Positions 1 through 5,471 of a DNA stretch of 9,736 bases are shown in pieces. The notes beneath the pieces were generated by a model. The model did not search any database and was not told where the DNA came from. It was given only the letters and a program-made list of their open reading frames with translations. The position numbers and the translations under genes are program-made. Numbering within the stretch: position 1 is the stretch's first letter; every line of letters begins with the position of its first letter. This DNA comes from Pleurocapsa sp. MO_226.B13. GTDB lineage: Bacteria; Cyanobacteriota; Cyanobacteriia; Cyanobacteriales; Xenococcaceae. The stretch covers positions 1-9,736 of the forward strand of contig JASJEI010000504.1 of NCBI GenBank assembly GCA_030064795.1. The letters run 5' to 3'.

Positions 1-105
1 TATTCAACCCAAATTAGTAACATAAAAACTTATCTTTTAAACAAGCTGATTCTTGTAAATTTTTTCGCTTATTTTTTCAGCAAACCCTAGTTAGTGGTCA
101 GTAGT

Positions 106-140
106 ACAACTGACAACTGACAACTGACAACTGACAACTG
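106..140. repeat. Heptamer tandem repeat, ACAACTG x5
   Basis: Five exact head-to-tail copies of ACAACTG fill 106-140, followed by a partial ACA. A GTCAGT at 97-102 lies in inverted orientation to the first ACTGAC. Short tandem heptanucleotide repeats (the STRR class) are a known feature of many cyanobacterial genomes, usually between genes. Copy number in such arrays tends to vary between strains; no function is apparent from the sequence. Confidence 0.85.
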
Positions 141-147
141 ACATGAA

Positions 148-172
148 ATCCCACCTCATTTATGGGTGGGAT
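148..172. other. 8-bp hairpin downstream of the heptamer array
   Basis: ATCCCACC (148-155) pairs perfectly with GGTGGGAT (165-172) across a 9-nt loop. There is no clear T-run on either side, so a rho-independent terminator is not demonstrated. It could mark the end of a gene to the left of the window or belong to a small palindromic repeat. Confidence 0.45.
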
Positions 173-261
173 GAGCTTAACTTATTTCTCCCTGCTTCCT
201 GTGTGTAGCAAAATTTAAAGCATTCAAAATAACCTTTTATTCAGCATTTTTATACCCAGAT

Positions 262-306
262 AATAAAACCAGAGCCTACACTCTATTCTCTCAATGTAAG
301 CTCTGG
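262..306 (-). terminator. Hairpin with minus-strand T-run, possible terminator
   Basis: CCAGAGC (269-275) pairs with GCTCTGG (300-306). After one mismatch the stem continues with TACA (277-280) and TGTA (295-298), leaving a 14-nt loop. Read on the minus strand the stem is followed by TTTTATTAT, the layout of an intrinsic terminator. No intact minus-strand gene lies just upstream, so it may end a small RNA, end the suspected decayed frame at 342-627, or be unrelated structure. Confidence 0.35.
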
Positions 307-360
307 AAATGTTCGAGAAGTATCTGTAATTTATGTTAGGTCTAAGAGGTAGTAATAACA

Positions 361-376
361 TCAGTCATTTGACTGA
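361..376. repeat. Short inverted repeat TCAGTCA-TT-TGACTGA
   Basis: Perfect 7-bp dyad (361-367 and 370-376) with a two-base centre. As RNA it would form a 6-bp hairpin with an ATTT loop. As DNA it has the shape of a dimeric regulator site. It is about 300 bases upstream of ffh, so a link to that gene is uncertain. Confidence 0.5.
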
Positions 377-404
377 ACCGATCGAGATAGGCAGGATTTA
401 AACT

Positions 405-447
405 CCGCAATATGACTTAGATTAAACGATCTAAGATCTATTGTTGG
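405..447. other. Extended hairpin upstream of ffh
   Basis: The core stem is CTTAGAT (416-422) with ATCTAAG (429-435) around a 6-nt loop. After a 3x3 internal loop a second stem CAATA (408-412)/TATTG (439-443) forms, and CC (405-406)/GG (446-447) can extend it. The nested pairing suggests RNA structure or a palindromic repeat remnant. It does not match a ncRNA family I can name. Confidence 0.45.
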
Positions 448-677
448 CTAATATTGACGATCGCGCTTGGCCAATTCTCAAAATTAATGCTACAGATCTT
501 TGGTTGAGGAAAAAGACTGATGCCCAAGGTTTATCTTTGCTTGTGTTTGTCTTGCACTTTTTGCTTCAATAAAAATTTCTGGGCAAATACGAGTTGATTT
601 ATAATTGAGCGAAAATGAAAAAGCTGTCTAAATATCTCAAAATTATATAAGTAAGTAACTAAAAAAATATTTTATCT

Positions 678-2120
678 ATGTTTGACGCTTTAGCAGAAAG
701 ATTAGATGATGCGTGGAAGAAACTGCGCGGTCAAGACAAAATATCCAAAGCTAATATTCAAGATACCCTCAAGGAAGTACGTCGCGCTCTCTTATCGGCA
801 GATGTAAACCTTCAGGTAGTCAAAGCCTTTATCGCCGATGTCGAGGAAAAAGCATTAGGAGAAGGAGTAATTTCTGGGGTAAACCCAGGACAACAGTTTA
901 TTAAGATTGTCTACGACGAACTGGTCAAGGTGATGGGGGAAAGCAATGTCCCTCTAGCCCATGCAGAGCAACCTCCTACGGTAATTTTGATGGCAGGTTT
1001 GCAGGGTACTGGTAAAACCACCGCTACCGCTAAGTTAGCCTTGTATTTACGCAAGCAGCAGCGTTCCTGTTTGATGGTGGGGACAGATGTTTATCGTCCT
1101 GCTGCGATCGATCAATTGCTTACTTTGGGAGAACAAATTGATGTTCCCGTGTTTGAGATGGGGACGGATGCCGACCCTGTAGAAATTGCTAAACAGGGGG
1201 TAGCTAAAGCTAAAGAGCTTGGAGTAGATACCGTCATTGTCGATACCGCAGGGCGACTGCAAATCGACGATGAGATGATGGGAGAATTATCCCGCATCAA
1301 AGATGCGATCGATCCCGACGATACTCTGTTGGTGGTCGATGCTATGACTGGTCAGGAAGCAGCAACCCTGACCTATACTTTTCACGAGCAAATCGGCATT
1401 ACAGGAGCAATTCTGACTAAGCTAGATGGCGATAGTCGTGGTGGTGCAGCCCTATCGGTGAGACAGATTTCAGGACAACCGATTAAGTTTGTCGGGGTCG
1501 GGGAAAAAGTTGAAGCCCTAGAACCTTTTTATCCAGACCGTCTGGCATCTCGTATTTTAAATATGGGTGATGTTCTCACCTTGGTCGAAAAAGCTCAGGA
1601 AGAACTAGATCTGGCTGATGTTGAAAAGATGCAGTCTAAGATCATGGAGGCAAAGTTTGATTTTAATGACTTTATCAAACAAATGCGTCTTCTCAAAAAC
1701 ATGGGTTCTTTGGGGGGAGTGCTCAAGCTAATTCCTGGAATGGGTAAAATTAGCGGTGCAGATCTGGCTAAGGGAGAAACTCAGCTAAAACGTACCGAGT
1801 CGATGATTAACTCCATGACCAAGGCAGAAAAAGCCAATCCCGATTTATTAGCTCAGTCTCCGAGTCGTCGTCGTCGGGTTGCCAAAGGTTCTGGTTTTGA
1901 GGAAAAAGACGTATCCAAACTAGTCAAAGACTTTAGCAAAATGCGTTCTATGATGCAGAATATGGGTCGCGGGATGCCTGGGATGGGAATGCCTGGCATG
2001 GGGATGCCTGGCATGGGTGGCGCAATGCCTGGGATGGGAATGCCTGGCATGGGTGGCTACCAAAATCAAGGCAAAAGAAAAAAGAAAAAAAAGAAGAAAA
2101 AAGGCTTTGGTACGTTATAA
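678..2120 (+). CDS. ffh: Signal recognition particle GTPase Ffh (SRP54)
   Basis: Ffh binds signal sequences of nascent membrane and secreted proteins and SRP RNA, and docks with FtsY at the membrane in a GTP-dependent cycle; in cyanobacteria it serves both plasma and thylakoid membranes (family knowledge). The 480-aa protein shows an N domain (about 1-95), then G-domain motifs G1 GLQGTGKT (107-114), DVYRPAA (137-143), DTAGR (189-193), TKLDG (247-251) and GVGEK (273-277). The methionine-rich M domain starts near 320 and carries the RNA-binding signature SRRRRVAKGSG (396-406). The C-terminus has a GMPGMG-type repeat (about 432-460) and a polylysine run before GFGTL; the repeat is nearly exact at DNA level and so could vary in length. 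The ATG at 678 is the natural start; no strong ribosome binding site precedes it. rpsP and khpA follow on the same strand. Confidence 0.98.
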   Translation: MFDALAERLDDAWKKLRGQDKISKANIQDTLKEVRRALLSADVNLQVVKAFIADVEEKALGEGVISGVNPGQQFIKIVYDELVKVMGESNVPLAHAEQPPTVILMAGLQGTGKTTATAKLALYLRKQQRSCLMVGTDVYRPAAIDQLLTLGEQIDVPVFEMGTDADPVEIAKQGVAKAKELGVDTVIVDTAGRLQIDDEMMGELSRIKDAIDPDDTLLVVDAMTGQEAATLTYTFHEQIGITGAILTKLDGDSRGGAALSVRQISGQPIKFVGVGEKVEALEPFYPDRLASRILNMGDVLTLVEKAQEELDLADVEKMQSKIMEAKFDFNDFIKQMRLLKNMGSLGGVLKLIPGMGKISGADLAKGETQLKRTESMINSMTKAEKANPDLLAQSPSRRRRVAKGSGFEEKDVSKLVKDFSKMRSMMQNMGRGMPGMGMPGMGMPGMGGAMPGMGMPGMGGYQNQGKRKKKKKKKKGFGTL

Positions 2121-2127
2121 GATGATA

Positions 2128-2155
2128 GTTTGTCTAAACTAATTTTTAGACGAAC
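2128..2155. other. 11-bp hairpin just after ffh
   Basis: GTTTGTCTAAA (2128-2138) pairs with TTTAGACGAAC (2145-2155) with one G-U pair and a 6-nt loop, starting 7 bases after the ffh stop. There is no T-run after the stem, so it is more likely an mRNA 3'-end stabiliser or processing site, or the edge of an inserted repeat, than a clear intrinsic terminator. Confidence 0.5.
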
Positions 2156-2303
2156 ATTACCACACCACGCCCGTCATAAATGTCTGGAGAAACCTCGTGC
2201 ATAGGGCGACGACGGGCAGCTGGAACATCAAGCTTCCGTAACGCCTCAGGCAAAGCGGACTTGTTTACCCTTGAATGAGGGTAAAACGACGAGGTTGGCG
2301 TTA
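2156..2303. other. GC-rich, inverted-repeat-rich island between ffh and rpsP
   Basis: Bases 2161-2280 are about 55% G+C, while the DNA on either side is near 30%. Several inverted pairs lie inside: GCCCGTC 2169-2175 with GACGGGC 2211-2217; AACCTCGT 2191-2198 with ACGAGGTT 2289-2296; TAACGCC 2239-2245 with GGCGTTA 2297-2303; and a tight hairpin TTTACCCT 2264-2271 with AGGGTAAA 2278-2285. The minus strand is open from 2346 to 2146 (66 codons), and its second half reads like protein (…ALRKLDVPAARRR…, …SPDIYDGRGVV…). This could be a remnant of an inserted element or a structured leader for rpsP. I cannot name a family. Confidence 0.45.
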
Positions 2304-2360
2304 GTCTCGTAAAACTAGATATATAGATTACAATCGTAAAGGACAAAATTAGAATAACAG

Positions 2361-2612
2361 ATGATTAAATTACGTTTAAAACGCTTCGGCAAAAAAAGAG
2401 AAGTTAGCTATCGGATCGTAGCTATCGAAAGCAAAGCTCGCAGAGACGGTCGTCCCATCGAAGAATTAGGTTTTTATAACCCTAGAACAGATGAGACTAG
2501 ACTTAACGTTCCTGCTATTGTTAAAAGACTAAAACAAGGCGCGCAGCCTAGCCAAACTGTAAGAAATATTCTTAACAAAGCTCAAGTTTTTGAACAAGTT
2601 CATGCCAAATAA
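2361..2612 (+). CDS. rpsP: 30S ribosomal protein S16
   Basis: S16 is a small-subunit protein that binds 16S rRNA early in assembly and stabilises the 5' and central domains. The 83-aa product has the family's N-terminal signature [11 protein letters not shown] followed by [25 protein letters not shown], and its length is normal. The ATG at 2361 begins exactly at this conserved N-terminus; a GGA near 2341 is too far away to be a clear ribosome binding site. The AT-rich stretch 2310-2335 (with TACAAT near its end) could hold a local promoter, but no good -35 box is visible. The stop at 2610-2612 overlaps the start of the KH-domain gene by 11 bases, which implies translational coupling. Confidence 0.97.
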   Translation: MIKLRLKRFGKKREVSYRIVAIESKARRDGRPIEELGFYNPRTDETRLNVPAIVKRLKQGAQPSQTVRNILNKAQVFEQVHAK

Positions 2613-2994
2613 GACCGAAGGTAGGAAAGGTCAGTTAGCGACCAAGCCTAATTATGAAGGGCTAGTGCGCTTTCTGATCGAACCTTTTTTAGACGACCCT
2701 CAATCGCTATGTGTAAATTCTGAAGTTAATCAGAACAAAAACAAGATTTGGCTCAGGGTTGCTTTTGACAAAAGCGATCGCGGTAAAGTTTTCGGTCGTG
2801 GTGGTCGCAATATTCAAGCCATCCGCACCGCAATTCAAACCGCAGCCATGGCTCACAATGAATCGGTTTTTTTGGATATCTACAGCGAGGAAACTTCTAA
2901 ATCCGATAATGGCGATCGCCGTAGTAGATCTCCAGGTAATTCTCGTCGCAAGAAAAGCCCCGCCAAGCCCGCACCGAAGATTTCCAAGAAGTAG
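2602..2994 (+). CDS. khpA: KH-domain RNA-binding protein, KhpA family
   Basis: A small single-KH protein of 130 aa. KhpA proteins bind RNA broadly and in other bacteria partner with KhpB/EloR. The KH fold spans about 18-95, with the GxxG loop as GRGG at 65-68 in [15 protein letters not shown]; the usual loop is GKGG-like, so a basic residue is retained. After about residue 97 comes a low-complexity tail rich in Lys, Arg, Ser and Pro ([17 protein letters not shown]) that is probably disordered and adds RNA affinity; minimal KhpA proteins of Firmicutes lack it. I chose the ATG at 2602; an in-frame TTG at 2590 would add four residues inside rpsP. rpsP-khpA is a widespread bacterial pair. From memory, many cyanobacteria carry phoH next; here a long gene-free block follows instead. 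Confidence 0.92.
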   Translation: MPNKTEGRKGQLATKPNYEGLVRFLIEPFLDDPQSLCVNSEVNQNKNKIWLRVAFDKSDRGKVFGRGGRNIQAIRTAIQTAAMAHNESVFLDIYSEETSKSDNGDRRSRSPGNSRRKKSPAKPAPKISKK

Positions 2995-3045
2995 TAATTT
3001 GTTGTGAGTTGCAAATGAATCTTCACTCAGTAGCTATAGTATCTA

Positions 3046-3059
3046 TTAGCTGTTAGCCC
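3046..3059. repeat. Left heptamer pair flanking the GC-rich block
   Basis: TTAGCTG (3046-3052) followed directly by TTAGCCC (3053-3059). A matching pair, TTAGCTC then TTAGCTA, lies at 3352-3365 on the other side of the GC-rich block. Both are short runs of a degenerate TTAGCTN heptamer typical of cyanobacterial intergenic DNA. Confidence 0.5.
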
Positions 3060-3243
3060 TTCGGGTGCGGTCGCTTACATGGTTAATTAAGCCTTTGTCT
3101 TGCGCGTCCGTCACAAGCATTTGAGTGTAGGGGATGCGCCACCAGCTCTGCGCATATCCAACCGCGCTGTTGAGGAAACCTCACGAGGGCGATTCTTCAA
3201 GGCGAAACGGCTCTCAGGATTTTGAAATAAAACGGTCTTTAAA

Positions 3244-3264
3244 GGGCGGAACTGAATTCCGCCC
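3244..3264. other. GC-rich 8-bp hairpin
   Basis: GGGCGGAA (3244-3251) pairs perfectly with TTCCGCCC (3257-3264) over a 5-nt loop. This is the strongest local hairpin in the khpA-pdxA interval. No T-run follows on the plus strand, and only TTTAAAG follows on the minus strand, so it is not a clear terminator. Confidence 0.55.
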
Positions 3265-3310
3265 ACAGACCTCTTCAAAACACGAGCCTCGTAAATTCGC
3301 GCCCATCTCG

Positions 3311-3333
3311 CCCTCAAATGTCCCTCAAATGTC
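3311..3333. repeat. Tandem CCCTCAAATGT repeat
   Basis: CCCTCAAATGT is repeated with an 11-base period, starting at 3311 and 3322. Each copy contains CTCAAATG, the inverse of CATTTGAG at 3118-3125, so the block is bounded by an 8-bp inverted repeat with one end duplicated. Confidence 0.6.
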
Positions 3334-3351
3334 GCGGAATTGCCCTGACTT

Positions 3352-3365
3352 TTAGCTCTTAGCTA
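3352..3365. repeat. Right heptamer pair flanking the GC-rich block
   Basis: TTAGCTC (3352-3358) followed directly by TTAGCTA (3359-3365). It is in the same orientation as the pair at 3046-3059, so the two form a direct repeat bracketing about 290 bases of GC-rich DNA. Confidence 0.5.
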
Positions 3366-3432
3366 TCTTCGATTGTGATGTTTGTAAATCGCTCGTCATC
3401 TGGAGTAATACAGATTACTAAATTCACAGAAG

Positions 3433-3549
3433 TATAGTCATTCCAATTAATTTCCTCATGGTAGCTTTGTATCAATAAATAGCTTGAATATTACTTGCTA
3501 CTTGCTACTTTTTTACAAAACCGACTGGTTACTATTTAGAATGACTATA
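3433..3549. repeat. 117-bp segment bounded by an 11-bp perfect inverted repeat
   Basis: TATAGTCATTC (3433-3443) is the exact inverse complement of GAATGACTATA (3539-3549). The 95 bases between contain ACTTGCT in two tandem copies plus a partial one (3493-3510), another STRR-like heptamer. No coding frame is present. This could be a tiny non-autonomous element remnant or a long-range stem near the 3' end of pdxA. Confidence 0.5.
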
Positions 3550-3550
3550 T

Positions 3551-4591
3551 TCACTGATTGAGCCGTTGCTTACTAAATTGAATTGCTAATTCAATTGCAG
3601 ATTTCATACTGCTGGCACTAGCAATTCCTTTTCCAGCAATGTCAAATGCCGTGCCATGGTCTGGAGAAGTGCGAATAAATGGCAGTCCAATAGTAGTATT
3701 AATAGCTCGATCGAATGCGATTAACTTAACGGGAATCAATCCTTGGTCGTGGTACAAAGCTAAATAAGCATCGGCAGTTTTGAGTTCGGCTTCAAAGTTA
3801 CCATACCAAGCTTGACCGGGCTTGACCCACATCGTATCGGGAGGAATTAGCCCAGTCAATTCTGCTTGAGGATAACGTTTCTGTGCTTGTTTAAGCCAGT
3901 CCAAAAGCCAATCTTGTTCCTCTGTACCGAGTTGTCCAGCTTCGCCACTATGGGGATTTAAACCCGCGATCGCAATTTTAGGCTGCTCGAGCGCAAAATC
4001 TTGCTGGAGACATTCAATCAATAAATCTAGCTTCCAAGACATTAATTCTGGTGTTAAAGTCAGAGCGACATCAGCTAGGGGAATATGGGTGGTAGCCAGG
4101 AGACAGCGCAACATCCAGCCTGTATGGGGCGAGCGTCCGATGAACATCATGCCAAACTTGTCTACACCTGCGCTTCGCGCTAGTACCTCGGTTTGCCCAG
4201 GATATTCGTGTCCTGCTGCTTTCCAGAGAGATTTGGCTATAGGTGCGGTGACAATACCCTGAAATTCACCTTGAAGCGTCAGGGCGATCGCTTTTTCCAA
4301 GCAATCAAAACTAAAGCCACCACTAACGGCATCACCTTGTCCGAGAGTTATCTTGCTTTCTAGAGGAATGTCTAAAACCGTTAGATTTTGAGGATTTACT
4401 AAATCCTGTTCGGTTAACGAACTTTGTTGTAACAAATGTTCGTAGGTAAATTGCAGCAGCAAGCGATTACCAATTACTACAAGTTTACAGCGATCGCTCA
4501 AAGATGGCTCGGTCAAAGCTTTGAGAATAATCTCTGGGCCAATTCCTGTAGGATCGCCCATTGTGATAGCTAGAGAAGGAAGATTAGACAT
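3551..4591 (-). CDS. pdxA: 4-hydroxythreonine-4-phosphate dehydrogenase PdxA
   Basis: PdxA oxidises 4-phosphohydroxy-L-threonine with NAD(P)+; the product decarboxylates and is condensed by PdxJ in DXP-dependent pyridoxal-phosphate synthesis in the cytosol. The 346-aa protein has normal length. It opens with the family signature [13 protein letters not shown] (9-21). The three metal-binding histidines expected from the E. coli enzyme are visible as TTHIPL (H169), LNPHSGEAG (H214) and YHDQG (H281). Further conserved blocks are GHEYPGQTE (127-135) and [15 protein letters not shown] (308-322). The ATG at 4591 starts just before the signature; no clear ribosome binding site precedes it. It is divergent from petM with 143 bases between. 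On the 3' side a weak AACC-AGTC-GGTT-TT element near 3521-3534 (minus strand) is the only terminator-like hint. Confidence 0.97.
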   Translation of the reverse strand: MSNLPSLAITMGDPTGIGPEIILKALTEPSLSDRCKLVVIGNRLLLQFTYEHLLQQSSLTEQDLVNPQNLTVLDIPLESKITLGQGDAVSGGFSFDCLEKAIALTLQGEFQGIVTAPIAKSLWKAAGHEYPGQTEVLARSAGVDKFGMMFIGRSPHTGWMLRCLLATTHIPLADVALTLTPELMSWKLDLLIECLQQDFALEQPKIAIAGLNPHSGEAGQLGTEEQDWLLDWLKQAQKRYPQAELTGLIPPDTMWVKPGQAWYGNFEAELKTADAYLALYHDQGLIPVKLIAFDRAINTTIGLPFIRTSPDHGTAFDIAGKGIASASSMKSAIELAIQFSKQRLNQ

Positions 4592-4734
4592 TAAAAACAG
4601 GGTTAAAAAATTTGTTTGTAAACGATCTAACTCAATGATTTAAAATACTCACTATTGATTATAGATAAGGCTGAGAATACCCTTAGCTCTCATCTACTTA
4701 AAAAAATATCTGGCAAATAACAGGAGAAATAAAC

Positions 4735-4848
4735 ATGAGTGCAGAAAGTATGCTATTTAATGGAGCAATTTTATGTATTACTTTAATTTTAGGTGGGCTT
4801 AGTTTAGGCTTTTTGATCCTAAAACTCCAAGGTGGAGAGACAGAATAA
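4735..4848 (+). CDS. petM: Cytochrome b6f complex subunit 7 (PetM)
   Basis: A 37-residue single-pass membrane protein. It begins [13 protein letters not shown], continues as a hydrophobic helix (about 8-30) and ends in KLQGGETE. The AES(M)L-NGA start, the single helix and the KLQG-acidic tail match cyanobacterial PetM, one of the four small peripheral helices of the cytochrome b6f dimer that carries electrons between photosystems II and I in the thylakoid. AGGAG at 4722-4726 with an 8-base spacer supports the ATG at 4735. It is divergent from pdxA and closed by a strong hairpin at 4861, so it is probably transcribed alone. Residue C14 within the helix is slightly unusual but not disruptive. 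Confidence 0.93.
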   Translation: MSAESMLFNGAILCITLILGGLSLGFLILKLQGGETE

Positions 4849-4860
4849 TTAATTATTAGC

Positions 4861-4893
4861 GCGATCGCGCTTAGTGGCGATCGCTTTATTTTT
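4861..4893 (+). terminator. Terminator after petM built from two HIP1 octamers
   Basis: GCGATCGC at 4861-4868 pairs with GCGATCGC at 4877-4884 across an 8-nt loop and is followed by TTTATTTTT (4885-4893), the layout of a rho-independent terminator. Because HIP1 is itself palindromic, two copies side by side automatically make a stem. It lies 12 bases after the petM stop. Confidence 0.65.
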
Positions 4894-4905
4894 GCAGCTT
4901 AAATT

Positions 4906-4944
4906 TTGACTTCTGTACAGCAGCACTAGTATCTTAAATATAAT
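4906..4944 (+). promoter_or_regulatory. Probable psb28-2 promoter
   Basis: A perfect TATAAT at 4939-4944 would place the start of transcription near 4951 and give a leader of about 17 bases before the ATG at 4968. The best -35-like hexamer for it is TGTACA (4914-4919), at a long 19-base spacing. Alternatively TTGACT (4906-4911) with TATCTT (4930-4935) gives an 18-base spacer. Its position right after the petM terminator suggests psb28-2 is transcribed independently of petM. Confidence 0.45.
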
Positions 4945-4967
4945 AAGAATATAAAATACGGTATTTA

Positions 4968-5336
4968 ATGTCATCTCCAGTTCCTTCCATTGAATTTTTT
5001 CAAGGTGTTGCCGAAGAATTAAGCGGTGTCAGTTTACGACGTAATAAGAGGACAGGCGTTCGCAATGTCTTGATGATTTTTGAATCTTTAAATGCTTTAG
5101 AAAAATTTAACAGCTTTACTAAAGGTTCTGCTCAAAATTTAAGCTTGATTGATTCAGAGGGAGAAATCTTAGTTAGTCCCAACTCTTTAAAGATGATCTT
5201 TGGTGGTGATGAAGGAGACGAACTAAAAAGAGTCGAATGTACCTTTGAGATTGAATCAGATAGCCACTGGGAAAGATTTACCCGTTTTATGGATCGCTAC
5301 GCAGAAGCTAACGGGATGGAATTTGGCACAAGGTGA
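4968..5336 (+). CDS. psb28-2: Photosystem II assembly protein Psb28-2 type
   Basis: Psb28 proteins are small soluble factors on the cytosolic face of the thylakoid that bind photosystem II intermediates (the CP47 side) during assembly and repair. The 122-aa product has the family layout: a start SIEFFQGV (7-14), a basic LRRNKRTGVRNV segment (23-34), IDSEGEI (61-67), and the conserved C-terminal block HWERFTRFMDRYAEANGMEFG (100-120). The central part, with FNSFTKGSAQNLSLIDSEGE and IFGGDEGDELKRVEC, looks more like the second cyanobacterial paralogue (Synechocystis slr1739, Psb28-2) than canonical Psb28; that assignment is from memory of the family. It lies between petM and thyD, with 135 bases before thyD and no obvious terminator there. 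Confidence 0.88.
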   Translation: MSSPVPSIEFFQGVAEELSGVSLRRNKRTGVRNVLMIFESLNALEKFNSFTKGSAQNLSLIDSEGEILVSPNSLKMIFGGDEGDELKRVECTFEIESDSHWERFTRFMDRYAEANGMEFGTR

Positions 5337-5471
5337 GTCGCAGTGGGCAACTCCAAGACTTAGGATTGTAGGAAGCCAGAAACAGACCTGGTTCAAAGCT
5401 ATTTAACGTCTATTATTTAAACTGAGCATAAACTTTATGCAATTTAACTTCTCTTAAATAAAGAATAATTT

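Larger units (their letters stand above)
1..677. other. Gene-free stretch upstream of ffh
   Basis: I see no convincing intact gene here. The extreme left is open in one plus frame for 29 codons to a TAG at 88-90, which could be the tail of an upstream gene but has no recognisable motif. A minus-strand ATG at 21-23 leads off the left edge and cannot be judged. The middle holds a heptamer tandem repeat and several hairpins, listed separately. The minus strand at about 342-627 shows two broken open stretches that could be a decayed gene (see findings). For ffh, TTGAGC (605-610) with TAAATA (629-634) is a weak promoter candidate. Confidence 0.6.
2995..3550. other. Gene-free block between khpA and pdxA
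   Basis: I see no gene. Bases 3061-3360 are about 52% G+C and open in overlapping frames on both strands (plus 3134-3355, minus 3317-3111), but neither translation looks like a known protein. The block is full of short hairpins: ATGCGC 3134-3139 with GCGCAT 3150-3155, TGAGG 3171-3175 with CCTCA 3179-3183, and GGGCGGAA/TTCCGCCC at 3244-3264. It also has longer-range pairs GAGGGCGA 3185-3192 with TCGCCCTC 3308-3315, and CATTTGAG 3118-3125 with CTCAAATG 3313-3320. From 3361 the DNA drops to about 35% G+C. The arrangement resembles a dispersed palindromic repeat or a non-autonomous element. Confidence 0.5.

Noticed and set aside
106..172. CRISPR-like array near the left edge
   Set aside because: The unit is a 7-base tandem repeat with no spacers; it fits the STRR class instead.
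384..480. tRNA-like arrangement on the minus strand (GAGA/TCTC ends, GGCCAAGC like a D-arm, central hairpin, TTTAAAT like a T-loop)
   Set aside because: Only four acceptor pairs form, the D-loop would be about 21 nt, the anticodon stem-loop is 7 bp with a 6-nt loop, and the T-stem needs a bulge. At best a degenerate remnant.
1047..1300. Two minus-strand frames inside ffh
   Set aside because: They lie within the highly conserved G domain of ffh and have no independent support.
1853..2050. Minus-strand frame rich in GIP/MPGI repeats
   Set aside because: It is the antisense of the Gly-Met-Pro repeat and RNA-binding signature of ffh; the repeat keeps several frames open.
2128..2155. Rho-independent terminator directly after ffh
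   Set aside because: The 11-bp stem is good but AT-rich, and no T-run follows on either strand, so it was kept only as a hairpin.
3134..3355. 73-aa plus-strand frame in the khpA-pdxA interval
   Set aside because: No ribosome binding site, no recognisable motif, the opposite strand is equally open, and the block is palindrome-rich.
4669..4692. GGCTGAGAATACCCTT upstream of petM resembles the TPP riboswitch core CUGAGA…ACCC
   Set aside because: The 5' GGGG partner strand and the downstream GAACCUGAUCUGG…CAGCG segments are missing, and petM is not a thiamin gene.
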